Part shown: in pieces, positions 1 to 8,017 of the stretch
How positions within the stretch are numbered: the first letter of the stretch is position 1
Layout: every line of letters starts with the position of its first letter
Assembly (NCBI GenBank): GCA_958295465.1
Contig: OY282353.1
Span: forward strand, 5,261,001-5,325,000
Direction of reading: 5' to 3'
DNA from: an uncultured Gammaproteobacteria bacterium
GTDB lineage: Bacteria; Pseudomonadota; Gammaproteobacteria; HK1
Length of the DNA stretch: 64,000 nucleotides
Program-made: the position numbers and the translations under genes
The notes under the pieces: model-generated
What the model was told of the DNA's origin: nothing
The model's input: the letters and a program-made list of their open reading frames with translations, nothing else
Database searches by the model: none

Positions 1-345
1 AACCTCCAACAGAACAAGCCGTCCGTCGGGGTGCTGAACCGGCCGGAAGGAAAAGGCGACGCCGGGCCGCAACATTTGCGACAGCCAGAATTCAAGAGGC
101 TGCCGCCGGTGTTTCTCGGACGAGGGTTCGAACCGGGTTCCGGCCACGGCGTGACCGGTGTCCCGGACACCCCAGACGACATAGCCGAAGTCCTTGTCTT
201 CGAGCCGTGCCGCGTTCGACAAGGCGGAGATCAACCGCCCGATCACGCGCGGGTCGGTGTTGTTCTCCTTGAATTCCAGCCACGCCGTTTCGGCCGGAAG
301 GGCACGCAGATCGTCGATCAGGGCCAGAAGGCACACGTCCGTCAT
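1..345 (-). CDS. AlbA_2 (Schlafen-like) domain protein, N-terminal part
   Basis: The gene runs off the left edge. Its ATG is at 343-345 and 115 codons are open to base 1. Residues about 20-27 read AWLEFKEN, followed by a polar stretch ending NAARLEDKDFGYVVWGV (about 44-60). This is the signature of the AlbA_2/divergent AAA-4 (Schlafen-like) fold found in ATP-binding transcriptional regulators and defence-associated nucleases. The C-terminal part that would separate a regulator from a nuclease is outside the window, so the role is open. The 5' end abuts the duplicated element at 383-640, which probably contains its promoter. Confidence 0.75.
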   Translation of the reverse strand, partial: MTDVCLLALIDDLRALPAETAWLEFKENNTDPRVIGRLISALSNAARLEDKDFGYVVWGVRDTGHAVAGTRFEPSSEKHRRQPLEFWLSQMLRPGVAFSFRPVQHPDGRLVLLEV

Positions 346-1138
346 GTATCCATCCCGCTTCCAGTCGGCGTCCGAAGTGGCGATCAATACCCGGTCAAAT
401 CCTTGTCTCGATGGTAACCCATTGTATGAAAACAGATTTTCTCCCACGGCAAGCCTTCGGGACAGGTTGACCCGGCCCTGCAATCAAATCCCGGTCAAAT
501 CCTGTTCGGAGAGGCGGCAATCAATACCCGGTCAAATCCCTGTCTCGATGGTAACACTTTGTGCGAGAACAGATTTTCTCCCACGGCAAGCCTTGGGGAT
601 CGGTTGATCCGGCCCTGCAATCAAATCCCGGTCAAATCCTTATATGGAACAAGACTGTTCCTCGCCCGTCTACGGCGCTGGACGGGGCGCAGCAGTTCCC
701 GCTAACGTCCCGAACATGGTCGTGTCATCGGGATTTCGCGGTCTTTTCTGCCGCCTGAGCGTCTGGTCGTGGCGATTCAATGGACGTTTTCGGGCTTAGC
801 GGGAATTGCTGGAATTGCTGGCCGGGGCGCGCCGCACCAGTGGTCGCCGCTCACAAGGCCGCATGTGGACACCCCGACAAGAGCAGCGCAGAATCGGAGA
901 CGGACATCCTGTGACCTCACACCGGTGAAGGCAAGATGGAGCGCTACGGGTAAGACAGGGGGGTATGGAAGGCACGAGAGCCGTGCCGGCCGCACGGGCG
1001 CAAGCAGAGGACAGGCGGCACGACCCGCTGATCGGGGTAGTCGGAGTCACGGTGAGACAATCGAGCAGGCGGGACGGGACGATGGCCGCCGAGGGCAGAG
1101 TATCTCCACCGTTGTGACGCAATACGGGAGATGAACGG
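346..1138. other. Intergenic region, no gene recognised
   Basis: This 793-base stretch lies between the divergent Schlafen-like gene and the PfkB kinase. The first half carries the duplicated 120-bp element described separately. The rest (641-1125) has open frames up to 121 codons, but none has a credible ribosome site, a known motif or an amino-acid composition unlike antisense noise. A Shine-Dalgarno GGGAG at 1126-1130 belongs to the kinase gene. I searched by eye for tRNA, RNase P and group II intron cores and found no convincing match. Confidence 0.6.
383..640. repeat. Two direct copies of a ~120-bp element, period 137 bp
   Basis: Copy 1 is about 383-503 and copy 2 about 520-640, separated by 16 bases. 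Both begin ATCAATACCCGGTCAAATCC, share a central ACAGATTTTCTCCCACGGCA block, and end with CAATCAAATCCCGGTCAAAT. The 11-mer CGGTCAAATCC therefore occurs four times, marking both ends of each copy in the same orientation. The copies differ at scattered positions. There is no spacer/repeat regularity of the CRISPR kind. It could be a small non-autonomous element or a duplicated regulatory region of the Schlafen-like gene. Confidence 0.85.
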
Positions 1139-2071
1139 ATGTCAGCCCTGATCTGCGGATCGTTCGCCTACGACACGATCATGGTCTTCCACGACCGCTT
1201 CAAGAACCACATCCTGCCGGACAAGGTCCACATGCTGAGCGTCGCGTTCCTCGTGCCGCAGCTCCGGCGCGAGTTCGGCGGCTGCGCAGGCAACATCGCC
1301 TACAACCTGAAGCTCCTCGGCGGCGACCCGCTGCCGGTGGCGACCGTCGGCAAGGACTTCGGCCCCTACTCCGAGTGGATGGACGAGTGCGGGATCGGGC
1401 ACGAGTTCGTGACCCGGATCGAGACCGAGTACACCGCCCAGGCGTTCATCACCACCGACCTCGACGACAACCAGATCACCGCGTTCCACCCGGGGGCGAT
1501 GAACTTCGCGCACCTCAACGACGTGCGCGAGGCGCCCGAGGCCGCGATCGGGATCGTCGCGCCGGACGGGCGCGAGGCGATGATCGAGCACGCCTCGCAG
1601 TTCGCCGAACGCGGCACCCCGTTCATCTTCGACCCCGGGCAGGGACTGCCGATGTTCGACGGTGACGATCTGCGCCGCTTCCTCGACCTCGCGACGTGGC
1701 TGACCGTCAACGACTACGAATGGGAGCTGGTGCGCGAGCGCACCGGGCTGGACGCGGCGGCGGCGGCATCGAAGGTCGAGGCGCTGATCGTGACGCACGG
1801 CCCCCGGGGCTCGGTGGTGCACACCGGCGGCGCGAGCATCGAGATTCCTCCCGCCCGGGCCGGCGACACGGTGGACCCGACCGGCTGCGGCGACGCCTTC
1901 CGGGCCGGGTTGATCCACGGGCTCGTCAACGGCATGGACTGGGAGGCCACCGGCCGGCTCGCCTCGCTGATGGGCGCGATCAAGGTCGAGCAGCCCGGCA
2001 CCCAGAACCACCGCTGCACCCGCGCGGACCTGGAGAGCCGGTTCCGCGAATCGTTCGGGCGGGATCCGTAG
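1139..2071 (+). CDS. PfkB-family carbohydrate/nucleoside kinase
   Basis: This 310-residue protein has both family signatures. The N-terminal GGCAGN at residues 47-52 is the substrate-side glycine motif. The C-terminal DPTGCGDAFRAG at 245-256 is the PfkB signature 2, whose Asp251 is the expected catalytic base in the anion hole. Length fits ribokinase and adenosine kinase (about 300-345). The local sequence (FKNHILPDK, HMLSVAFLVP) resembles bacterial proteins annotated as adenosine kinase, so adenosine or a nucleoside is a fair guess, but the substrate is not proven. Start: ATG with GGGAG eight bases upstream. It stands alone; the next gene is on the opposite strand. Confidence 0.9.
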   Translation: MSALICGSFAYDTIMVFHDRFKNHILPDKVHMLSVAFLVPQLRREFGGCAGNIAYNLKLLGGDPLPVATVGKDFGPYSEWMDECGIGHEFVTRIETEYTAQAFITTDLDDNQITAFHPGAMNFAHLNDVREAPEAAIGIVAPDGREAMIEHASQFAERGTPFIFDPGQGLPMFDGDDLRRFLDLATWLTVNDYEWELVRERTGLDAAAAASKVEALIVTHGPRGSVVHTGGASIEIPPARAGDTVDPTGCGDAFRAGLIHGLVNGMDWEATGRLASLMGAIKVEQPGTQNHRCTRADLESRFRESFGRDP

Positions 2072-2151
2072 AGCTTCGGCCAGCCGCCGATCCGCAGGAA
2101 AGCCGGACAAGTCCGCGATCCGGGCGGCGCGAGTGCGAGGGGACGGCCTCC

Positions 2152-2583
2152 CTACTCACGCTCCCAGGGGTCGTAGCTGCCGAAGTTCCACAGGTTGCCT
2201 TCCGGGTCACGGCAGGAATACAGGCGCCCGCCGTAATGCTGGTCCTCGGGCTCCATCACTACTCGTGCACCCGCGGCAACGGCTCGGGCGTGGTGCGCGT
2301 CAACGTCGGTGACGATGATGTACGCGCTTTTCGATACCGGAGCGTCAGGTGCATCGAGCGGCCTCTGAAGCTGCCCGAAGTCGTCGTCGCGGGCAGAGCC
2401 GAGCATGATCATCCCGTTGCCGAAGACGAGCTGGGCGTGGTCGATGGTTCCGGCCTCGCCCGGCACGACGAGGTGCTTCTCGAAACCGAACGCCTCACGG
2501 AGCCACTCGATGGCCGCCGGGGCATCCCGGTACCGCAGGGAAGGGATGATCGTGGCCGTCGTGTGCTTCGCAAGAGTCGTCAT
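2152..2583 (-). CDS. VOC/glyoxalase-fold protein (PhnB-like)
   Basis: 143 residues, the size of a single two-module vicinal-oxygen-chelate domain. It opens with the PhnB-like pattern ATIIPSLRYRDAPAAIEWL, continues with FGNGMIMLGSA, and ends DPEGNLWNFGSYDPW, where the DPEGN turn and late Glu/Trp region are typical. Such proteins act on small electrophiles or bind antibiotics; the sequence does not identify a substrate. Start ATG is preceded by GGGAGA eight bases away. The gene is divergent from peptide deformylase, with about 390 bases between. Confidence 0.85.
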   Translation of the reverse strand: MTTLAKHTTATIIPSLRYRDAPAAIEWLREAFGFEKHLVVPGEAGTIDHAQLVFGNGMIMLGSARDDDFGQLQRPLDAPDAPVSKSAYIIVTDVDAHHARAVAAGARVVMEPEDQHYGGRLYSCRDPEGNLWNFGSYDPWERE

Positions 2584-2974
2584 GTACGTGTCTCCCGTTC
2601 CAATGCCGGAAGCTTCTCGGAGATCCGTTCCGTTCGGCGAGGGTGTAAAGCGTTCGCGGGGGCGCTTGTACCGCCAATGCGGCCTCCCGTCCCTGATTCG
2701 TCCGGTGGGTGTGGGTCCATCCCGCGAACCGCCGGCCGGTCCCGCGGAGCGAACCGGCTACTCATATCTTCCGATGATAACCTGTGTCCCTGCCTGGAAC
2801 GGCAGGCGACCGTCTCCGGCGTTCCGGCCCGCGGACGGATCACTGCACGCGGTCATCCGACCAGACGTTTTGACGCTGACGTTCTGACGCCGGGTTGCGG
2901 AAATCGGGCCAGGATTCCGGCCACCGCCGCACGGGGCCGGCGCTTTGACCATTGCGACGATCGGGGGAATCGAG
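2584..2974. other. Divergent promoter region, no gene
   Basis: 391 bases separate the start of the VOC gene (minus) and the preferred start of peptide deformylase (plus), so it must hold two outward promoters. I see no conserved reading frame and no strong hairpin. A local AT-richer stretch (about 2757-2785) is the likeliest core promoter zone. Confidence 0.4.
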
Positions 2975-3553
2975 ATGGCGGTACGCGAAATCCTGGAGAT
3001 AGGGCATCCCACGCTGGCCGCGAGGGCGCAGGAGGTGGAAGTGGAGGCGATCGGCACCCCCGAGGTGCAGGGGTGGATCGATGATCTGATCGATACGATG
3101 CGCGCCGCCAACGGCGCGGGGATCGCCGCCAACCAGGTGGGTATCCCCTACCGGCTGTTCACGGTGGAGGTCCGCGGCGACAACCCCCGCTATCCCTACA
3201 AGCCGCCGATCCCGCTCACCATCCTGATCAACCCCACGATCACGTTCCTCTCGGACGAGACCTTCGAGAACTACGAAGGCTGCCTCTCCGTTCCGAACCT
3301 GCGGGGGGCGGTCACCCGGCATCTGGAGGTGTCGGTCTCGGGCTACGACCGTGACGGCACCCACCGCTCGTTCGACGTGCGCGGATATTCGGCCGGCACC
3401 TTCCAGCACGAGAACGACCACCTCGACGGGATCCTGTTCCCCCACCGGGTCACGGACTCCAGGACGTTCTGTAGCTGGTCCGCGTTCTCCGCCTTCCGCC
3501 AGGAAACGTTCGCCGATCGGGTCCGGCAACTCGTGGAACGCTGGGGGGCGTGA
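2975..3553 (+). CDS. def: Peptide deformylase
   Basis: Removes the N-formyl group from nascent proteins; metal hydrolase, cytosolic. All three family motifs are present: GAGIAANQVG at residues 47-56 (motif 1), EGCLS at 101-105 with metal-ligand Cys103 (motif 2), and HENDH at 145-149 with ligands His145 and His149 and catalytic Glu146 (motif 3). Length of 192 fits type 1 enzymes. I chose the ATG at 2975 (MAVREILEIG) because deformylases start just before the REIL segment and a GGGGG ribosome site precedes it; a TTG ten codons upstream is less likely. No fmt or priA neighbour, so this may be one of several copies. Confidence 0.93.
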   Translation: MAVREILEIGHPTLAARAQEVEVEAIGTPEVQGWIDDLIDTMRAANGAGIAANQVGIPYRLFTVEVRGDNPRYPYKPPIPLTILINPTITFLSDETFENYEGCLSVPNLRGAVTRHLEVSVSGYDRDGTHRSFDVRGYSAGTFQHENDHLDGILFPHRVTDSRTFCSWSAFSAFRQETFADRVRQLVERWGA

Positions 3554-3657
3554 CGCGGGATCGGGCGGGCGAATCTATCGCCGCCTGCGCGAACGCGGCG
3601 CCTGGGTGATCGTCAACGTCACACGCCGGTCGCGGCCGATGACCCGACCCGAACGTC

Positions 3658-4863
3658 TCAGGCCCTTTCGCGGCCGACGATCACCACCGAGCAGACGTTC
3701 TGATGGGGGAATCCGCCGAGGTTGTGGGTGAGCCCCATCACCGGCTCCTTCTCCCTCTGGCGCTCTCCGGCCCGGCCGAGCATCTGGAGATACATCTCGT
3801 AGATCATGCGAAGCCCCGATGCCCCGATGGGATGCCCGAAGCATTTCAGGCCGCCGTCGATCTGGCAGGGCAGCGGGCCGCCGGCGTCGAAGAAGCCGTC
3901 CATCACGTCCTTCACCGCGCCGCCCTCGGGCGAGATGTGCAGATCCTCCATCGTGATCAGCTCGGTGATCGAGAAGCAGTCATGGACTTCGAGAAGGCTC
4001 AGCTCCTCGCGCGGACTGGTGATCCCTGCCTCCTTGTACGCGCGCTCCGACGCCTTGCGGGTGGTCATGAGGTGGCTGCCGTCCCACGAATTGTGCTGCG
4101 CCTCCGTCCCGTTCGAGACCGAGAGCTGCAATGCCTTCACGGTGACGAGATCGGTCTTGCCCAGCGCACGCGCGATCGCCGGCGTGGCCACGACCGCGCA
4201 CGCCGCGCCGTCCGATACCCCGCAGCAATCGAAGAGCCCCAGCGGCTCCGCGACCACCGGCGCATTCAGCACCCGCGCCTCGTCGATCCGGTTGCGCAGG
4301 TGCGCCTTCGGGTTCTTCGATCCGTTGTCGTGGCTCTTGACCGAGACGTGGGCCATCGCCCGCTTGAGATCCTGCGCCGGCAGCCCGTGCCTCGCCCGGT
4401 ACGCGGAGGCGAGCTGCGCGAACGCGCCGGGGGCGGAGAAGTTCGCCCAGTACATGTCGTTCACCGTGCCGCGACTGCGCTGCGGCAGGCCGCCGTAGCC
4501 GGTGTCCTTCAGCTTCTCCACCCCGAGCGCGAGCGCCACGTCGCAGGCCCCGGAGGCGACCGCGTACACCGCGCCTCGGAACGCCTCCGAGCCGCTCGCG
4601 CAATAGTTCTCCACCCTGGTGACGGGGATGTACGGCAGGCGCAGCGCGATGGCGAGCGGCAGACCGGACTTGCCGGCGTGCTGCTCCTCGATGGCGGTGG
4701 CCAGCCACGCCGCCTCGATGCGGTCCTTCTCGACCCCGGCGTCGGCGAGCGCCTCGCCGAACGCCTCGTGCATCAGGTCCTCGGCGTCGTCGTTCCAGCG
4801 CTCGCCGAACTTCGAGCACCCCATCCCCAGGATGGCCACCCGATCGCGAATTCCCGTTGCCAT
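3658..4863 (-). CDS. SCP2/DitF-type thiolase (acetyl-CoA acetyltransferase family)
   Basis: A 401-residue thiolase-fold enzyme for thiolytic or retro-aldol cleavage of acyl-CoA. Active-site elements are intact: the nucleophile Cys88 in NYCASGSEA, His294 in HDCFSITEL, and His344 in GHPIGASG. The C-terminus (HNLGGFPHQN) resembles the SCPx/DitF group rather than classical degradative thiolases. Start ATG at 4863 follows GGGAGGAAA; a longer frame upstream is ignored. The next gene in the same direction encodes an HMG-CoA-synthase-like protein with DUF35. Thiolases of this group often need a DUF35 partner (for example Ltp2 with ChsH2 in steroid catabolism), so the two products probably form a complex. 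Confidence 0.88.
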   Translation of the reverse strand: MATGIRDRVAILGMGCSKFGERWNDDAEDLMHEAFGEALADAGVEKDRIEAAWLATAIEEQHAGKSGLPLAIALRLPYIPVTRVENYCASGSEAFRGAVYAVASGACDVALALGVEKLKDTGYGGLPQRSRGTVNDMYWANFSAPGAFAQLASAYRARHGLPAQDLKRAMAHVSVKSHDNGSKNPKAHLRNRIDEARVLNAPVVAEPLGLFDCCGVSDGAACAVVATPAIARALGKTDLVTVKALQLSVSNGTEAQHNSWDGSHLMTTRKASERAYKEAGITSPREELSLLEVHDCFSITELITMEDLHISPEGGAVKDVMDGFFDAGGPLPCQIDGGLKCFGHPIGASGLRMIYEMYLQMLGRAGERQREKEPVMGLTHNLGGFPHQNVCSVVIVGRERA

Positions 4864-5103
4864 GTCTCGATTTCCTCCCGGAGTTGCTCCGGTTTTGCAG
4901 ACGCCTGCATTCCAGGCGGAAGAAGCGGTGCGACGTTGAAGATGCCTGCCTTGCTCGTTGGCGCCGCGCAGCATCGAAACACCCAGCGCGCCGGCAAGTA
5001 CCGGGAAGGCCGCATCCGTTATCCCCTCCATCGAGGCTCTATCGATCGGGGCGGCCGGCCCGCGTGCAGCACAGGCGTCGGTCACCCGCTGGTCTTGCGG
5101 CGC

Positions 5104-6579
5104 TCATGCCGCATCGCCGTCCATGCTTTCGCGACAGGGCGCCGCCTTCCAGAAATAGCGGCGGAAGCCGCGCCGGGTGTCGTAGTCCTTGACCCGGAAC
5201 ACCATCCGCATCGGTTCACCGACGCCGAGCTCCGTGCCCGGGTCGACGTCCGTGAAGTCGATCATCGCCCGGCCGCCTTCCTCGAACTGCACCATGCCGT
5301 AATACGCGGGCGGCGCCACCGAGTACGTCAGGCGGTCCGCGGTATACGAACGCATCGTCGCCGGCATCTCCGAGAACGGATGGTCCTCCTGCGTGTCGGG
5401 GGCATGGCAGTTCGGGTTGACGCAGACGTTCGATTTCGGGAATTGCAGCGTCCCGCACTTCGAGCACTTGCCGCCGACGAGCCCCAGCACCATCTCCCGG
5501 TTGCGGTAGAGCGTGGTCAGGCCGGTCTGCCGGTCCACCTCGGAGCGCAACCCGTGTTCGATGGCGACGAGGCCGTTGACGCCGAGGTAGCGGTGGTAGT
5601 CGGTGTCCGCGCGCCGGCGCCGGAGGTAGCCGGAGATCCCCCGCTCGGGCTTCTCGTCCGCGAGCGCCGCGGTGGCCTCGAAGACGAGCGCGTCGCATCC
5701 CTGCCCGAATCCGGCGACGAGGATCTTCTCCCCCGCCGACGCGGCTTCGAGTGCGTGCGCGAGCATCACCAGCGGATGGGCCGCCCCCGCTTCGCCGCAC
5801 GTGCCCTGGAGGTTGTCGCGCACGCTGCGCTCGGGAAGGCCGATCCTGGCCGCGACGCCCGCACCGGCGCGGCGCATCGGGGAGGGGAAGCAGAAGTGGT
5901 CGACGGCGCCGGCGTCGAGGCGGGCCGCGGCGAGCGCGCGATCGACCGCCTCGGGGACGATCTTCATGAACCCCTCGTCGCGGACCCAGCGTTCCTCCCA
6001 GACGTAATCGAAGGGCTCGTCCTGCCCGCGGTAGTGATCGACGAAATCCGTGGAGTACGTGGCATGCCCGAGCAGCTTTGCGACGCCCTCCCCCGCGCCG
6101 ACGAGGATCGCGGCGGCGGCGTCGCCGGTGGTCAGCTCCAACGGGCTCGCGGCCTTCGTCCGGCGCTTCTCGCCGCTCGCGACGAGCACCGGGCCGCCAC
6201 GACCCCCGGCGATCTCGCACGCGGTGATCAGCGCGGAGGTCCCGGCCCGTTGCGAGCCCGCGACGTCCAGCGTCCCCACCGCGCCGGCAAGGCGCAGGGC
6301 CTCGGCGACGATCCCGGCGTTCTGACGGTCCTGGAAGGGAAAGGTGGTGGAGGCGAGGAAGAGGTGCGAGATCCCCTCCCGGCCGCTGCTTGCGAGGCAG
6401 TCGCGCGCCGCCTCGACCGCCATCGTGACCGCGTCTTCGTCCCAGTTCGCAATGGCCCGCTCGCCCTTCCCGAGCCCCATGAGGGCGGGGTTGAACCAGG
6501 CGTTGGCCTCGGCGATCACCCGGCGTTGCAGCCGCAGCCGCGGGACGTAACCGCCGAAGGCGAGGATGCCGGCGCTCAT
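5104..6579 (-). CDS. HMG-CoA-synthase-like protein fused to DUF35 zinc-ribbon/OB domain
   Basis: 491 residues. Positions about 1-345 follow the HMG-CoA synthase/KAS III thiolase fold, and about 365-485 form a DUF35 module with zinc ligands Cys372, Cys375, Cys386 and Cys391 followed by an OB fold. By my alignment, the catalytic Cys of HMG-CoA synthase falls on Gln110 (GSQRAGTSAL) and the catalytic His on Pro232 (FCFPSP), so the synthase half looks non-catalytic. It may serve as a scaffold or acyl-CoA carrier for the adjacent thiolase, 240 bases downstream in the same direction. Family membership is confident, the functional reading is inference. Confidence 0.82.
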   Translation of the reverse strand: MSAGILAFGGYVPRLRLQRRVIAEANAWFNPALMGLGKGERAIANWDEDAVTMAVEAARDCLASSGREGISHLFLASTTFPFQDRQNAGIVAEALRLAGAVGTLDVAGSQRAGTSALITACEIAGGRGGPVLVASGEKRRTKAASPLELTTGDAAAAILVGAGEGVAKLLGHATYSTDFVDHYRGQDEPFDYVWEERWVRDEGFMKIVPEAVDRALAAARLDAGAVDHFCFPSPMRRAGAGVAARIGLPERSVRDNLQGTCGEAGAAHPLVMLAHALEAASAGEKILVAGFGQGCDALVFEATAALADEKPERGISGYLRRRRADTDYHRYLGVNGLVAIEHGLRSEVDRQTGLTTLYRNREMVLGLVGGKCSKCGTLQFPKSNVCVNPNCHAPDTQEDHPFSEMPATMRSYTADRLTYSVAPPAYYGMVQFEEGGRAMIDFTDVDPGTELGVGEPMRMVFRVKDYDTRRGFRRYFWKAAPCRESMDGDAA

Positions 6580-6680
6580 CGCCGGGCGCTCGTGTAGAAC
6601 CGGTGGAGCGTGCTGCTCATTGCCGAGCGTCCGCGCGGGGCCATGGAAGTGCGCCGTTCATCGCCGCACGCCCGCACGGA

Positions 6681-6793
6681 GCCGGGGAAGCACGTCGTTC
6701 ATACCGGGTCCCGACTGAAGGGCGACCGGCGCCGGGCGTCGGCCGCCGCCTCTGCCGGGGAAGCACGCCGTTCATACCGGGTCCCAACTGAAG
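6681..6793. repeat. 40-bp direct repeat, period 73 bp, copying the SDR 3' end
   Basis: Copies at 6681-6720 and 6754-6793 differ at only two positions; both contain AAGCACG, GTTCATACCGGGTCCC and end ACTGAAG. The right copy includes the last codons and stop of the SDR gene (minus strand), so the left copy re-creates the same FS-DPV-stop ending downstream. A more degenerate third copy (GAAGTGCGCCGTTCAT) lies at about 6646-6661. The pattern is a tandem duplication of the gene's 3' end. Confidence 0.85.
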
Positions 6794-7686
6794 ACGTCGG
6801 CGCTGCGGTCGAGGGGATGGAACTGCGATTGCAGCGCCGGGAGCGCGTGCTTGATGACCGATTCCGGCGTCCAGCCCGCGCCTTCGTGCAGGCCGCGTAG
6901 CGGACGCGACTGGCTCATCAGGAAGATCTCGTTGTTGCGGACCGCGAAGATCTGTCCGGTCACGTGCGCCGCGCGGTCGGAAGCCAGGGCCACCGCGACG
7001 GCGGCGATCTTGTCCGGGGTCATCCGCTTGAGCTTCTCGACCCGCGCGCGCTGCGCCTCGTCGCTCACCGGGATGGTGCCGATCATCCGGCTCCATGCGA
7101 ACGGAGCGATGCAGTTCGAGCGCACGTTGAACCGCGCCATGTCGAGCGCGAGGGATTTCGACAGCCCCACGATGCCGAGCTTGGCCGCGGCGTAGTTCGC
7201 CTGCCCGAGGTTGCCGATGAGCCCGGAGGTCGAGGTCATGTGCACGAAGCAGCCGGACTCCTGCGCCCGGAAACGGGGCGCAGCGGCCCGCGACGTGTTG
7301 AAACTCCCCTTGAGGTGCACGTCGATGACCGCGTCCCAGTCCTCCTCCGTCATCTTGTGGAAGATGGCGTCGCGGAGGATGCCCGCGTTGTTCACGACGA
7401 CGTCGATCCGCCCGAAGCAGTCGAGCGCCTGCTCGATCATCCCTCGCGCGGCGGCGAAGTCCGCGACGCTCGCGAAGTTCGCCTCCGCCTCGCCGCCCGC
7501 GTCACGGATCGCCTCGACCGTCCCGAGCGCGGGCGCACGGTCCTCGCCCTCGCCGGAGGCGCCGCCGCCGGGATCGTTCACGATCACCCTCGCGCCGTGC
7601 GCCCCGAGCATCTTCGCGATCTCGGTCCCGATGCCACGCCCCGCGCCGGTGACCAGCGCGACCTTTCCTTCAACCAACTTCGTCAT
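6772..7686 (-). CDS. SDR oxidoreductase, MFE-2 (3R-hydroxyacyl-CoA dehydrogenase)-like
   Basis: 304 residues. Rossmann motif TGAGRGIG at 13-20, NNAG at 99-102, catalytic Ser in the HMTSTSG region and Tyr165/Lys169 in YAAAK. The VNDPGG segment after beta-2 and the C-terminal tail ending in ADVFSWDPV resemble the hydroxyacyl-CoA dehydrogenase module of multifunctional enzyme 2 and bacterial steroid or terpenoid beta-oxidation SDRs. With the thiolase and HMGCS-like/DUF35 genes on the same strand, it plausibly performs the hydroxyacyl-CoA oxidation before thiolytic cleavage. Start ATG 7686 has AGGGG five bases upstream; in-frame ATG 7701 is weaker. Confidence 0.87.
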   Translation of the reverse strand: MTKLVEGKVALVTGAGRGIGTEIAKMLGAHGARVIVNDPGGGASGEGEDRAPALGTVEAIRDAGGEAEANFASVADFAAARGMIEQALDCFGRIDVVVNNAGILRDAIFHKMTEEDWDAVIDVHLKGSFNTSRAAAPRFRAQESGCFVHMTSTSGLIGNLGQANYAAAKLGIVGLSKSLALDMARFNVRSNCIAPFAWSRMIGTIPVSDEAQRARVEKLKRMTPDKIAAVAVALASDRAAHVTGQIFAVRNNEIFLMSQSRPLRGLHEGAGWTPESVIKHALPALQSQFHPLDRSADVFSWDPV

Positions 7687-8017
7687 TGGTCCCCTGTCCA
7701 TGAAATCTCGAGCAAAGTGACGAAGAACGATTCGCCAACCGACTTGTGATTCTGCCAGTGATTCTGCGACGCCGGATCCCTGGTGGCCGCGTGTCCCGTG
7801 GAGACACGGGCGTCCCGCCCGCAAGCGGGCCGGAGGCACGCTATGGTAAAGCGGGCGGGAGGTCCGCGTCCGCCGGGACGCGCCGCTCCCGGATTCACGA
7901 CCGGCGCCTGGTTCCGGCTCCGCCGGATCGGGTTCTTCTCCTTCGGATGAGTCCTCGTCCTTTCGGTCGTCATCGGTTGCCGGACATCGAGCCGGGGACC
8001 GCCGGAGGCTCGGGGCG
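7687..8017. repeat. Intergenic repeat cluster with two hairpins
   Basis: No gene seen in this 331-base gap. It contains CCCGTG-GAGA-CACGGG (about 7795-7810) and GCCCGC-AA-GCGGGC (about 7818-7831) hairpins. It also has words found again elsewhere: TGAAATCTCGAGCAAAGTGA (7701-7720; relative at 62425), CGACGAAGA/CCAACCG-type sequence (7720-7741; relative at 11235-11258), and CTGCGACGCCGGATCCCTGG (7764-7783; relative at 17382). This looks like a composite of dispersed intergenic repeats rather than a promoter alone. Confidence 0.55.

Noticed and set aside
383-640. Possible CRISPR array
   Set aside because: Only two 120-bp units with 16-bp separation; the short word CGGTCAAATCC is not spaced like repeats with unique spacers.
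769-1134. Possible 121-codon gene upstream of the PfkB kinase
   Set aside because: No ribosome site, no recognisable motif and Arg/Gly-rich noise-like composition; I also considered a structured RNA but saw no conserved core.
3703-6597. Long plus-strand frame opposite the thiolase and HMGCS-like genes
   Set aside because: Both minus-strand genes have intact catalytic or structural motifs and ribosome sites; the plus frame has none.
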